Positions 45,209-58,376 are shown, counted from the first letter of the stretch. The stretch: DNA of 64,000 bases from Hevea brasiliensis (GCF_030052815.1 NW_026614818.1:62001-126000), one strand, 5' to 3'. Numbers and translations are program-made. The notes: generated from the sequence alone by a model not told the origin.

Positions 45209-47314
45209 TGAATGAGCGGAAGCATGGAAATTGGTGCATTTAGAGTATTGAATTTCAAAATTTATTCTAGGGTTTCATGCATCATGCCACATCTCTTATG
45301 TGCCTAGTCAATTTCAATGCTCAATTACACACTAAAACAAATTTTAGCATGTATTAAAATATCCATTTTCCATTTAAGATTGTGAATTAATAAATTAATT
45401 CAATTAATCCCTAATTAGAAAGAGGGATTTGGGTACTAACCTCTTTGATGCACAATGGATGCAATTGACACCTTCAGGAAGCTCCTAGGACCCTAAGTGC
45501 TGTCCCTCTAGCTTGTCCACAACAAGATCACCAATGGCAGCCCCCAAATTTGCTTCCAAAGCCTTGCCAACCAATTATGATTTGGGGTTTTTGCTTTTAG
45601 AGAGGTTATATGTGTGTCTAAGACACTAGAAACAATTTCTAGCAATTTTAATTCAAAGGGAATTGAGTGATTCTCTTTGAATTGATGAGAGAACAAGAAG
45701 AAGGAGAAGGAGAGAGGTGCTGCCGCCACTCTTAAGGAAGAGAGAGTTCTATTTGTTTCTTCTTTCTTTTCCTTTTATAATTAGGTTAAAATTTCACTTA
45801 CTCCCTTTGCCACATATCACCACCACATTCAATCTTATTTCTAATTGACTTAATCTCATTAAGCCAAGTGTCAAAGCTAGATTTAATCTTGACTTTGATC
45901 ATCTAGCATTATAGGAAGACAAATGGCAAGCTTATATGATGCCATGTGTCACCATCTCATGGTGCCACATGTCACCATGTGAAATGACCAAATTACCCTT
46001 ATGTTTTAATTTTGAGTTCTCAACCCAAAATAATTATTTCTCCTCTTCTAATCAATTTATATCAAATATAAATTAATTAATTAATCTTCATTAATTAATT
46101 TCTCACAATTAAATTCATATTTAAACACTTTAAACATAAATTTAATTTATACTATACATCAAATAACTTAGATTTGGTTTCAAGCCATGCTAGGGACTTT
46201 GCAATCTCATTGCAAACCAAACCTATTTAATTAATTAAATAATCTCTTTAATTAATCAATTAAATCACATTTTACTTGATGATTAACTTGTGTATGTGTG
46301 TGACTCACTAGGCTCATCACTAATTGGCAATGAGATATGATATTAACTCTTAATATCATTAGAACTCTTTCTTACTGTAAATGATTTTTCTAAATCATTT
46401 TAGGCATCTCATAGACCATGGTTGACACCTAGAATAGCATGCCATGGCCACCCAATCAATAACAAGGAATACCTTAAATGAACCTTTAATCATATGTTAC
46501 CATGCACTAGAATCTGTCTGTTACAAAATTCCAATTCTAGCTAGAGCCATAGTTAATGTCAAACTCTGATTGCTATGAATATTATGTTTTGTTTTAATTC
46601 TCATTCTTGATTAATTAGACTTTCTTATCAGAAACTCTTTTCTGACTAAGTCTATCTCTCCTGGCCAGGAACTTGAATCATCAAGAACAATTAAATGAAC
46701 ATAGGACTTTATCCCTATTTACTTAGGGTAATAGATTCCATCTTGATCAACACCTATCTCCATATATAACTAGTAGAAGCCAACACATGCCCATATACCC
46801 ATACACAGTACAAGTATGAAAGCAGTATCAAACTCAAACCACCTATACATAAGATAACTGTGTTATCTCAGGTCTAAAGATTGTATGCACTGATATGATT
46901 TATGACAATGCATTGACAAGAGTAAACTCCACGTGCTTGTTATAAGTGTCACTGGTTCGGCCTACTTATCATGTATAAGTGCCTATCATGTTTGTTATAT
47001 GGCATGAGACTCACCATTCCAACTTATTAATATCTCATATTAATACTTTAGGAACAAACATGATTATAATCTTTCTGGATAAGTCATGTCCTTATTGTGA
47101 AGTATCCTCGATTATGAACCAATTCATAATACTTTATACTTGAAATACTGTCACTCATATTCTCAACAAGAATAGAATTTCTAACAAAATATTAATGGAC
47201 ATTTTCAATTACACATAAATAATTATGTAAACAGAAAAGTGTAATTGCCTTTTATTAATTAAAACATTTACAAGATACATTCAAAATGATATACTCTAGG
47301 GCATACTACTAACA
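45209..47314 (-). repeat. 5' LTR of Copia D
   Basis: 2106 bp, TGAATGAGCGGAAGC...TACTAACA on the plus strand. Matches the split left LTR and the solo LTR at 585-2693. TTAATTAA-rich palindromic block at 46070-46260. Confidence 0.94.
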
Positions 47315-47391
47315 GAAATTGAGTAGATTATGGAGCTTGGGCAACTGGTGATCTTGTTCTTCAAAGTGGTCATGAGGATGTCATTCATTTA

Positions 47392-48233
47392 TTGAATGAC
47401 ATGGCAGATTTTGATTACCCTTGGCATTGGGACCCTTCACTGCAGGGTTGGAGTCACCAATATCCCCCATACGACTACCAACCTAATATTTCACACCAAC
47501 CATTTGAGTTTGAAGAAGAGAAGGGAGTGGGACATGAAGAGGCAGAAAATAAATTTGAAAATCTATTTAACCAATTATTGAAGATTTAAGAAAACCAAGG
47601 AATGAAACTTAAAGAGATGGTAGCTAAATTGGTGATCTTGAAACATTAACGAAGAAAAATGAGCTATCAATCAAGATGATGAGTGGAGTTTATGAGGAGG
47701 AACAAAATACTCAAGGTGGGGACAATGGGTTAAGCTATGACAATGCTTCATGGGAATTTGAATTTGCAGAAGAAGTGGAGCCTTAATCAGAAAAAGAAAA
47801 ATCCCTTGGAGATGAGTTACCAATAGAGTTTCCACAAGAAAATGAGTTACTTGAAGAAGAAATAGAACTTAAACTTGAAGAAAACAACTCTTTTATCCTT
47901 AAAGGGTCATTGGAAGAGGGCTTATATGAAAATGAGTCAGAAATGAAGTTGGTGGTTGAGGAAATTGAGAAAACCATCAACTTGAGCTCAGTGATGGATC
48001 TTTCACATACACTACCAGAAGAACCTTTTCTCTCATGGATACCTCCTTCATCATTTTATATCCTCCATGAGCTAAAGCTTTCTTCAACCCAAGCAAGTGA
48101 TTCAACTCCAAGTGTTGTTCATGCTACATGCAATTTTATTTCAAATTTGGTCAATCTTGAGGGCACTTTACATCAAGACCCATATGTCATATTGTATGAC
48201 AATTATTGTGGAAGGAAGCCACTTTTTGATTAG
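47392..48233 (+). pseudogene. Element G ORF remnant (gag-like, acidic)
   Basis: Two open blocks in related frames: 47392-47589 (MADFDYPWHWDPSLQGWSH, YDYQPNISHQPFEFEEEKG, ending KFENLFNQLLKI) and about 47790-48233 (Glu-rich, ELLEEEIELKLEENNS, LEEGLYENESEM, WIPPSSFYILHELKL). Between them are a coiled segment (VAKLGDLETLTKKNELSIKM-like) and stops at 47587 and 47783. I recognise no catalytic motif. Position just before the conserved post-ORF segment suggests the C-terminal part of a gag from a non-autonomous element. Function unknown. Confidence 0.5.
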
Positions 48234-50844
48234 CATATCTGAAGGGGTCAAGCTAATGACCTTAAATAAGCGCTTCTTGGAAGGCAACCCAAGTTTACTT
48301 TTAGTAGTTTGTTTATTTTCTTTTTGAGTTTTTGAGTTTTACCCCATTCAACTCAAAAGTGACATTTGTTTATCTTTTGTAGGTTATTTATAAAGATTGG
48401 GCAAATTGAAATTTGCTGCAAAAGGGAAAGAATTACAAAGTACCTAATAAAGGGAGAAATTTTGCATTTTTTTAAGTCTCTATGAACAGTAATTTTAGAC
48501 AAATTTGTGTCAGATTGTTGATATTGGAAATTTGATTAATGAAACATGTTCATATACATGTTATTGTGTATTTTGTTGAATGAAACTTGATTGAGGATTG
48601 ATTTTGATATTTTGGACTGATTTTAGGTTTATTAGTGTGTCAAATTATGTCTGTTGCAATTTGGATTTTTTTGGTGCATACAAAATTTTTATTTAAAAAG
48701 TTGTTGTTCTTGTTACTGATATAATTCTTATTGCTGATATAGTTGTTAATATAGATTTTGGTGCTTGATGTGAATTTCACTTATTGATATTGCAGATATA
48801 GTTGTTGAATTTTAGTTTTAGTTTGTTCTAAATTTCATGTCTGCATAATTTTCTTGCAGACTGCGTTTGAATTTGAGCTTCTTAACTCTTAAATTTGCAT
48901 TTTTAGAATATGTTTTACTTGTTTTAGGAAGTTTTTGGGTTGAGTTTTTAGTTTTTTGGTGTAAATGTGTAATGGGTATATGTTGGAGGTTAGGATAGCC
49001 CTTTGGTAGCATTTGGAATGCTTTCAGTGAGTAAAATCTCAATTTTTAAATAGACTAGCCGAAATTTGCTGAAGGTATTGCTTACTCTAAGCTGTACCCT
49101 ATGCAAATCCTGCTTACCCTAAGCAACAGGTTAAGTAACATCTTAAGCAATTTCTTAAGCAGTGTAAATTCATACATTTGGGATACTTTTTCACATTTTT
49201 TTTCTCTAAAGCTTCATTGTTGATATCATTTTGAGCTTAATTTTAAAATTCTTGAGCTTATATTGTTCTAATTCCCAATTGTCTATATTTCATTAATTGA
49301 TTAGTTCACATAATTTGGCCCATATTTGCAATCATTTTAGACCTTGAGGACAATGTCTCATTTGAGTTTGGGGGTGAGGGCAAAATTTTTGTAAAATTTT
49401 TAAAAATTTTTTGAGCATTTTCATTTATTCATTTGTTGCAATTCATTCATTCATATATAGTTAATCCATACACTCATACTTATACCACACACATGTCTAT
49501 ACTTATACACATACACCTACATATAGCTTTCATATAGATTACACTTAGTTTTAATTTGATTTATGTATTCATTTTAGGATCATGCATATCATAAAAATAA
49601 TTTTTTTATTCTTAAAGGATTGAGAGTTTCTTTGAAGAGTAATTGAGCTTACTTTTAGAAGGTTTTAATGGATTGAAAGTTCTGGATAGGTGCAAGGTTA
49701 TTAGATTCTTGTCTTAGTTTATATCTTCTTAGCCAAGGGTCATCCAATCAATTGCATTAAGTTTGAATGCCTTGAGAAAGCTCTAGAGTAAGAAGTAGCT
49801 AATTGATGTCTCACCAATTCTAGAATAATCCTTCGAGACCTTTTGAGGCGAAATTCTAGCATGCACTTGAGAAAGAAATGATTTAGGCATTCTTCGGATT
49901 TTAAACTCACATTTTAGCCTTAACCAACCTCACTTTAAAATTTCTCTTTGAAACCAATTTGAGCCTACATTTATTTCTTTTATTTCTTTGGCACCCACAT
50001 TACTACCTAGCCATAAACCCAAACACTTACCTACCCTTCATGAGAATAATTCTTTGAGTGATAGATACACTATAAAAAATAAAAAATAAAAAATATACAT
50101 AGAAAAAAAAGGAAAAAAGAAAAAAAAAATCTAATGATTAGTTGGGAGAAGTGACTAAAGTAAAATGATTAGCAAATTCAATTATGATATGTAAAGTAAT
50201 TATCACCTAAGTACACTAAAAAATGAGTTTGAGAGTGAATTAAAAGGGACAATTGTAATTCAAAATCAATGTTATTTAAGTAGTCTCTCTAAAAGCTTTA
50301 AAGTTTTATGCTAGCATTGGTAAATGGTTGTAAAGTTCCTTCTCCCATTTGATTCTTAAAAAAATAAAAAAAGGTTGTGTCTTGATCTTTTAATAATTTG
50401 ATTATTCTCATGTTTTGTTACCTTTATCCTTTTCTTGTTAGCCACATTATCACCCCCTTAGCCCTATTATAACCCTTGAAAGTCTTTTTGATCTTTTTAT
50501 GGTGTTTTGCTGCATTAATGGAGATTGAAATAGTAGAATTGCATATGGGATTGGGATATCATTCATCCATTTATTTACTTCCATCATTATTTGAGAAACT
50601 TTAGTTTATGAACTGCTCTAGAGTCTATTTAGGCATGATTATTCTTTGTGATTGATTGGTTTAGGCTTAATGATATGGATAATTGACCCAAGGCTAAGCG
50701 GTGATAACTTTGGTAAGAAATATATTCTTTGTACCTTGAAAGTGGATATATAGTTTGTTGGTGGCTAGAGGTAAGCTTAAGAGTTTGGATAAGTAGTTTT
50801 TATGAAATTAAGGGAAGGTACCGCAATTGCATTAATTGTTTTTA
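48234..50844 (+). other. Element G 3' noncoding region
   Basis: No ORF over 80 codons that looks real. Contains a word cluster of CTTACCCTAAGC/CTTAAGCA type (49063-49165), the internal module (49339-49374), and A-rich runs near 50070-50130. It is the counterpart of the 3' noncoding region at 8474-10536 of the Athila, to which a few blocks are similar in reverse complement (e.g. 49600-49900 and 9480-9780). Confidence 0.75.
49339..49374 (+). other. Internal stem-loop plus G5 module of element G
   Basis: Stem AGACCTTG/CAATGTCT, 8 positions with one C/T mismatch, loop AGGA (49339-49358), 11-nt spacer CATTTGAGTTT, GGGGG (49370-49374). Confidence 0.78.
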
Positions 50845-50885
50845 ATTTGCTTGAGGACAAGCAAATGTTTGAGTTTGGGGGAATT
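50845..50885 (+). other. Polypurine tract with stem-loop of element G (main module)
   Basis: Stem ATTTGCTTG/CAAGCAAAT, 9 bp perfect, loop AGGA (50845-50866), 10-nt spacer GTTTGAGTTT, GGGGG (50877-50881), AATT, then LTR TGTTACAC. Confidence 0.85.
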
Positions 50886-52457
50886 TGTTACACTCATTTC
50901 ATATAGGCATTTTAGGATAGTTTTGCATCAATTTTGCTCTTATAATTAAGTATATTTTATGTTTTTAACTTTATTTTAACTAAATTGTTAATTTTAGTTA
51001 CTTTGTATTTGACTTTTGTAATTTTGATGTTTTTAATAGGTTTTTGTGGCAAATTGAAGGTCAATGAGTGCATTAGGAGGTGATTTAAAGAAATTTGGAG
51101 CTCTTTAAGCATGGAGAAAAGTTGAAGAAATTAACCCTTAAAAGATTAAGTTGGCTGAGATTTGCTTGGGGTCCTACTTAGGGTAAGCGGTAGTGCTTAA
51201 GGTGCAACTCAGGTCAAGCTGGAAGTCAAACATAAGCAGAAAAACTCATTTTATCCAAAACCTGCCGAGATTTGTTGAGGATCTACTTAACCTTAAGCAG
51301 ACAGTGATGTAGAGGCTGAATATTGCTGAAAATGTTGCTTAGGGTAAGCAGTACCCTAAAAAGACTGCCCAGAACTTGAACAGCTTTGTTGACCTGGATA
51401 TTTTTACACCTCATTTCCTATCCAATCCTTGGCTCTTATCCATTTTTAGGGCAACTTTTGGGACCATATAAAAGCATCATTTTCTAGCTTTTGCCACAAG
51501 AAGAAGAGAGGAGAAAGGGAGAACAACAAAAAGAAATGCAAGAAAAGAATAAGAAGGAGGAGAGGACGCCATTTCTGCTGGAGAGCTGCTGCCAAGTGAT
51601 GTTCACTTGCAGTTTTTTAGAGTCTTGGGTTCTCCTTCCCCTGGGTTTTTCTATTCTTAATCTATTTTTATATTTCTTCATGCCATTTCTTCTTATAAAT
51701 TTTACTATGATAGAATAGTTTTTCTAAGATTTCAGAGTTGGGTTGTAATGATTTGAATTTATTTGTGGATTTGGATTGGGTTTTATCTAGATTTATATAA
51801 ATATGAGTTTTAATTCTTTTCCTTGTGTGCTTTATGACTTGCCTAATGATGGATCCCATTGGGTTTAATTTTTAATCTTTGATTGAAGAACCGAAAGGTG
51901 AAAATCATTGATAGATAATCAAGTATTAGAACTTGAAATCACCTAGATTTAGAAATAAACTAGGGTTTTAAGAGGATTCATTGATTGGTTACAAAACTTA
52001 ATGGGTTTTAAGTTAATCAAATATCGTACAAAAGTAGGTTTAGTTTTCTTAAAATACTCTTTGGTTTGCTTGAAAAAAATATCAAAAAATTTTAGAATCA
52101 ATCACCTTCAAACTCTATTTGCTTTTAAAATTGAATGACCCAAGACAAATCCCGATAAATTTAATTCATAAAACCCAACTCTGAAATCATTTATACTATT
52201 AATTAGTCTTTATTTTTGCTTGTCCATTATTAATTTAGTTAATTTTTGCTTAGATTAAGACCTTATTTACATTACCCATCGCCTATTTTCTTTATTTTCC
52301 ATTTAAATTACTGCATTTAGTTAATTTAGTTATTATAAATTGCCATTAGTTTAAATAATTGAAATAATCATAGTTTAGTACTCAAATTCAATTCCTTGTG
52401 GGAACGATACTTTACTTATCACTTTATTATTTGATACGGCCTGTATAATTTGTCTCA
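50886..52457 (+). repeat. 3' LTR of element G (right boundary approximate)
   Basis: Starts TGTTACACTCATTTC right after the polypurine tract. Contains CTTAGGGTAAGC-type words (51165-51360) and a TATAAAA box near 51467. The end is placed at GTCTCA (52457) because receptor-kinase sequence begins within about 15 bases. Without a 5' LTR the TSD cannot be tested. Confidence 0.75.
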
Positions 52458-54851
52458 GTTATAATTTGGGAAACGAACTGATCGAATTTCACTTTTGGAG
52501 TTCAAAGCTAAGATAGCCGCTGATCCATATGGAATCTTGAGCTCATGGAACGATTCTGTCAACTTCTGCAAATGGCAAGGGGTTACTTGTGGCGGAAAAT
52601 ACCATAGAGTTACGTCTCTAAACCTGCACGGGCTGTGCTTGTTGGGTACCATATCTTCATATGCAGGGAACCTCACCTTTTTAAGGTTCCTCAACCTCCC
52701 TGGCAACAGATTTGATGGGGAAATTCCCCAAGAAATTGGCCGTCTATTTTGTCTAAGACATCTCAACCTGAGGAACAACACATTGGGAGGAGAAATTCCA
52801 ATCAACATTAGCTTGTGTTCAGAGCTTAAGGTTATGAATTTGGCCGATAATGGCTTAGTGGGGAAAATTCTTGTCGAGCTAGCCTCTTTAAAGAAGCTTG
52901 TGACACTTTTCCTTGGTTCAAACTACCTCACGGGAAAGATCCCATAATCAGTTGGAAACCTTTCGTCCCTCCAACATTTCTATGTATCATATAATCATAT
53001 GGAAGGAAATATTCCGAATGAATTGGGACAAATAACAAGCTTAACTGTGCTCGCGATGGGACCTAATAATCTGGTTGGTTCAATTCCTTCTAACCTTTAC
53101 AATATCTCATCCATCGCTGTGTTATTTGCAGCACAGAATCAATTGCATGGGAAGCTCCCAACAAACATAGGGCTCACTCTTCCTAACCTGCAAATTTTGC
53201 AAATCGGCATGAACTAATTTTATGGAAGTATTCCAGTTTCATTGACGAATGATTCTCAGCTTGAAATAGTTGACATCTCTTTCACCAGCTTCACAAGAGA
53301 AGTCCCAATCAATCTGGGAGACTTGAATGGTCTTAAATGGCTGAAATTGAAATTCAATTTTCTAGGAAATAATTCAAGTCAGGATTGATTTGGCTTTCAA
53401 AACCTCTCTATCAAACTGCAGAAATGTCCAAAAATTCTCTCTTGTTGATAATTATTTTGGAGGTGAATTACCTAGCACCATAGTTAATATGTCTACCCTT
53501 ATGGATTTAACTATAGGAAGAAACCAAATATCCGGTAGAATTCTAGCAGATATTGGGAATCTTGTCAATTTTTATCGATTAAGCATGGAGGAAGATCATT
53601 TTTCTGGCAGCATTCCCATTTTTTTCGGGAGGCTTCAAAAGCTTGAAGGGTTGTATTTGCATTCAAACAAGTTATCAAGACAAATCACTCCATCCATAGG
53701 CAACATCACCCAACTGTATGAGATTTGGTTAGGAAAAAACAAATTAGAAGGGAATATAACATCAAGTATAGCTCACTGCCAAAATCTGCTTAGGCTGAAT
53801 GTTGCGAAAAATAACCTGACTGGTATCACACCCCAACAAATTCTTGGTCTCTCCTTTCTATCACAACTTCTTAACTTGTCATATAACTCATTGACAGGTC
53901 CGTTACCCCAATAAGTTGGCCACCTGAAAAATATTGGTGCATTAGATATCTCAGAGAAAAAATTGTTTGGTGAAATTCCTAGGTCAATAGGTGAACGTTT
54001 GAGAGTAGTATTCCTTTACATACAAGGTAACTTTCTCCAAGGACCCATTCCTTCATCCCTTGCTTCCTTGAGGAGTCTCCAATCCTTAGACCTGTCAAGA
54101 AACAATTTATCACAAAAGATTCCAAAAGAGATAGACAAGCTTCCTTTTTTGCAATATATGAATCTTTCTTTCAATAATGTTGAGGGTGAGGTACCAATCA
54201 ACTGAGTGTTCAGCGATATGACAGAAGTTTCACTTGTTGGAAACAAAAATCTTTGTGGAGGTATCCTAGAACTGCAACTACCAGCATGCCCCATCGAGCG
54301 AATGAAACACAAAAAGTCTCCTATTGCCAATATCCTTGGAACAATCATCAGTTCAACTGTGCTTTTAATGACGAAAATCAAGAAAGAATTCATCATCCAG
54401 TCCTTTTATTTTGGATAAGCTCCTTTGAATTTCATACAAGGAGCTTCTCCAACCAACTCAGGGATTCTCTTCAGACAACTTAATTGGACAAGGTAGTTTT
54501 GGTTCTCTATATAGAGGAAGTCTTGATCTACAAGGAGAAAGGATAGTTGCTGTGAAGGTACTTAACCTTCAACAACACGCAGCTCCAATTGCTTCATTGC
54601 TGAGTGCAAAGCATTGCGAAACCTCACTCACCGAAATCTAGTGGAGATCTTGACATATTGCTCGAGCATTGATTTTAAAGGCAACGATTAAAAGCTGTTG
54701 TGCTTGATTTCATGGTGAATGCAAGTTTAGAAATGTGGTTGCTTCCAAATGAAGATGGTATAAGTCAGTCAAGGAATTTAAACCTTCTTCAAAGGCTTTC
54801 GAGTTGCCATTGATTTGCCATCTACATTGCATTGTGCTCATGCGATACTCC
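52458..54851 (+). pseudogene. LRR receptor-like kinase pseudogene, ectodomain to mid-kinase
   Basis: Homologous to subfamily XII LRR receptor kinases (plant surface receptors, Xa21/EFR relatives). The signal peptide is missing. Sequence opens in the N-terminal cap (TDRISLLEFKAKIAADPYG, with one base lost just upstream; SSWNDSVNFCKWQGVTC). About twenty LRRs follow with LxxLxLxxNxLxGxIP spacing, a C-terminal cap (NKNLCGGILELQLPACP), a decayed membrane segment (54310-54420) and kinase N-lobe pieces: [10 protein letters not shown] (Lys of VAVK, near 54555) and [19 protein letters not shown]. Stops at 52945, 53215, 53912, 54203 and 54416 and frameshifts near 53380 and after 54420 kill it. The Tekay element E interrupts it at 54851. 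Confidence 0.92.
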
Positions 54852-57800
54852 TGTAACACCCCTATTTGCATAGCCTGGTATATGTTACTGTTTCGATGAC
54901 CGATGTCGGTCTAGACAATTAAGAGGACTAGAAATATGTTTAAGACATATAGAAAAGCCTTGATCTAAAATAAATAGTGATTACTAGATGGAAAAGTAAA
55001 AATAAGAAAACAAAAGCATAGAAAGTTAAATGAGCCGAGGGTCACAGTGATTGGTGACCTTATCGGGAAGTGACTACGAAGTCAGTCCTAACACAAATTT
55101 TGAATGGGAAAATGTGATGCCACGGTCCAAAGGACTATTGCGAACACAGTGAAAAAGAGAAAATCACAGAAAAGAATTTTCAAGCAGGTCAAATAATTAG
55201 GTGAGGGATCCGGAAGAAATATCGAATAACTTGTAAACCGGATCAGACCGGCGAGGGGCAATTTGGTCAATTCACCCCTAGAGGTGATTCCTGACCTAAC
55301 TGTCCAATAAAATTGGAGAAATAAAATTTTGGGATCGAGAATTAAATTAAATAACTAATGAAAAAAAAGAAAGGAAAAGAAAAGAAAATAAATTAAGAAT
55401 TATGATATCATCCTAGTGAGGTAAGCATAACCTCATAATTAATTTTCTTTTTATTTACTAATTTGACCAAGTCAAATTTTGAGATAAATATACACAAATA
55501 ATAATTAAAAAAAAAGCCATTTGGTCTTCTTCTTCCTCTTGATGCCACCACCTTCTCTCTCTACACTCTCTCTTTTTTTTTCTTTGTCTTCCACCATTAA
55601 AGCTCCTTCTGAGCTTTAAAAACCTTAAATTCCTCCATAACTAACCTAGCTCCTTTGGTTAAACCTTATAATTGAGACTTGAAAAGAAGATTTGGAGAAG
55701 AGAAAGTGGGAAAAAAAATTGAAGAAATTAAAGATTGAAGAAGCTTCCTTCAAGGTGAGCAAATAAACACTTAAATTCTCTTCAAGATTATGGTTATATG
55801 CATGATTTAGTTTAGAAATTGTGAGAAAATTTAATAAAATCAAACATGGTAGGATGATTAGGGATTTTCGGCCAGCCATAAGTAGGGTTGGAATTGAATG
55901 AAATTGATGCATTTGAATGGTTGTTTAGGTTGAATTATGTATGTAGACCATGGATATATACTTTGATTTCATTAGATTTTAAACTTGTGGAATTAGGGTT
56001 CTTGAACATTTTGAAAATTGGAAAAAAATTGGAGAATTGGTCAATTGATGTAATTGACCTTACATGAGTTGAGAAGTGGTCAATTGAGACCATTTGTGGT
56101 CTGTGTGAATTGGTAGAACCAAATTGTAATTCGGATTGGTTAGTGTACAGATTCTGGCAGCTTGACCTAGGTCTCTTTCAGGGACCAAAACTGAAAATTT
56201 ACCAAACCAATCGGTGTGAGGCCAATTGGGAATGAAAACAGACACATAATGGCACATTTTTCATTCAGGAATCATGCCTAGAAAATGACCATAACATAGT
56301 GAACAATTAGGTCAAACCCAGGTGTAGTGCACTGCCACTATACCAAAATGACTAAATAAACAGTATTTGTTCATTTGGCCATAACTTGGGCTATACAGGT
56401 TCAAAAGACCTGATTTTTGTGGCATTGGAAAGGTATGACATAGCACTACAACTTTCATGAAGAACACCAATTCAAATTCTGTCCATAACCCAGTCATTTT
56501 GCCACCCAAAGTCAGTGGTCTAAAACTGCCAGAACCAAATTAGGTGCCCAGAAATCTGGGTTAATCCAATCCGGCCAGCCATGTTCAAATGGCCATATCT
56601 TGGGCTAAAAAACTCCAAATGGAGTGAATCAAAAAGGGAAGTAAAGTTAAGACAATAAGGAACAAGTTTTATGAAGAATACTTTGCCAAATTCTCATAGC
56701 AACAAGACCAATGGAACAGTATAAAATAGGACATCAAATTTGAAAATTTTGAAATTGTACCTAAGAGACCTAAAATTTGAAGAAACAATCAAAACCAACA
56801 AATTTGGCACCCAAAATGTGGTATGTGGGTATAATTGGATTTCTCATACCTATTAAACATAAGAAAGTCAACATATTGACATGAATAGTAACCCCAAAAT
56901 GAAAATTTCTAAGAACGTTAGTTTAAGCATATTGGGGCTAGAATTGAGTATATATGAATTAATTATTGGATTTCTTGTGAGATAAGATACTGAAACACTA
57001 TAAATTGCATGTTTCAGCTAAAAAAGCCTTGGAAAAGGATAGGGCAAACTGAGTCAAGGCCTAAAGGAGACTCACATCAGGTTTGTGCACAATAAATTTT
57101 CACTTTCGATTTGCTATTAGAAAATTTATTTGAATACATTATTGGAGCATTTTATGCTAAATAATACCTTAAGAAATGTTGTATTGCCTACTTTGTAAAT
57201 AGAAATTTAAAATGAAAATTGATTAATGTTTTGCATGAAATGTTGAATAATATGATTTTGAAATTGTTTTTGATTCACACTTGGCATGGCAGTCCCTTAA
57301 TATGTTCCTCCTCCACTTGTGGGGTTGAGTTTGATATTTGATCATTTTCCTTCCCTCTCTGGCTTGCCAGTCTGAGGTGAGTTTGGATGAGTACTCATTA
57401 GCTAGCTAGCCACCTCCCTCATTGATTTCGATTAGTGGGGTGAGTTTGTCTTGTCGTGGTGTACAACACGGCATGTTTGAAAATTTTGTGTCATAGCCTA
57501 AGTTGTGTTATTGATTGGCAACACTGTGTTTATTAAATTGTTTGATCGAATTTGTATTATATTAAGCTTTGAAAATTGTGATTTGTTATAAATGTGATTT
57601 GAAAAATTGTGAAATGCGCTTGTTAGATTTTTGAATTATGAATTATTTATAAATGTTTTATATTATGCATTTTACATTTTATTGTGCACCACTGAGTATT
57701 TTTATACTCAACGATAGCTTCTTTTGCTGTCGCAGATAGAGGCAAGGAAAAAGCAGCAGAGTGAGCTACTTATTTTGGGGACTACTCAGATCCTTTTATA

Positions 57801-58368
57801 CATGTATTTAATTATACCCTTATAATTAGTTGATATAAATAATTTTGTAATCATATGTATTTTTATAATTGAGCAATTGTACAGTTAATATGTAATCATA
57901 TTGTCTTTTGGCTTTTTATGTCTGTGAATTAATTTATGAATGTAATCAAATATTTTGAATGCAATGGGAATGAATTTATTTAACTGTTTTGAAAATATTA
58001 TGAATTGTGGAGATTGGATGGATTTGTATTGATTGAGAGTTTTGGTGGTTGAATTGGTGAAATGTATCATTATTGGGAGTGTTTTTCTACAGGTAAAATT
58101 TTCGGTTTTTGCAAATACTACCGGCACTCTGCCGAAATTTTTCCAGAATTTCCAAAAAAATAAAATTAGTCAAAAATTTTACATAGCTTTTCAACTTCAA
58201 TTAATGTTTTTAGTTCCTACCAAAAATGCTCACCACTTTCAAAAAGTAAGAAAATGGTTTTAAAATCCCTTATAGTGTACTTAATGGGTTATCGGTAGGT
58301 GAAGTTTGGTAAGTCATTAGGTATACTACGGGATCATGTTATGCCTTACAGAGGGGTAAGGTGTGACA
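54852..58368 (+). repeat. 5' LTR of element E
   Basis: TGTAACACCCCTATTTG...GGTAAGGTGTGACA, 3517 bp. Contains GGCCATAACTT modules at 56379 and 56590, a CT/poly-T patch at 55550-55600, and a segment (about 56275-57065) that is missing from the 3' LTR. Confidence 0.94.
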
Positions 58369-58376
58369 TGTTTTAG

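Larger units (their letters stand above)
25492..47314 (-). mobile_element. Ty1/Copia element D with nested insertions
   Basis: Minus strand. Right (5') LTR 45209-47314. Internal region 38568-45208 with Met-type primer site, gag, protease, integrase, RT and RNase H. Left (3') LTR in two parts (25492-27310 and 38332-38567) separated by element C. The left LTR lacks its last ~64 bp, so the expected target duplication (GAAAT follows the right end) cannot be confirmed. The TRIM array at 40839-41752 interrupts integrase. Removing C and TRIM leaves an element of about 9.9 kb. Confidence 0.93.
47315..52457 (+). mobile_element. Athila-like element G, 3' half
   Basis: Plus strand. Truncated on the left by LTR D at 47315. 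Holds an acidic gag-like reading frame, the conserved post-ORF segment (AAGCTAATGACCTTAAATAA, GCGCTTCTTGGAAGGCAACCC), a 2.6-kb noncoding stretch with two stem-loop/G5 modules, and one 3' LTR from 50886. No pol and no 5' LTR in the window. The noncoding layout, the polypurine tract and an LTR with CTTGTGGGAACGATA near its end resemble Athila-lineage elements. Confidence 0.75.

Noticed and set aside
52495..54418. Functional LRR receptor gene
   Set aside because: At least five stops, frameshifts, no signal peptide, decayed membrane segment and a deleted catalytic loop.
57885..58263. ORFs in the E LTRs that recur at 62499-62913
   Set aside because: Present only because the two LTRs are copies; no family resemblance and no codon-like constraint visible.
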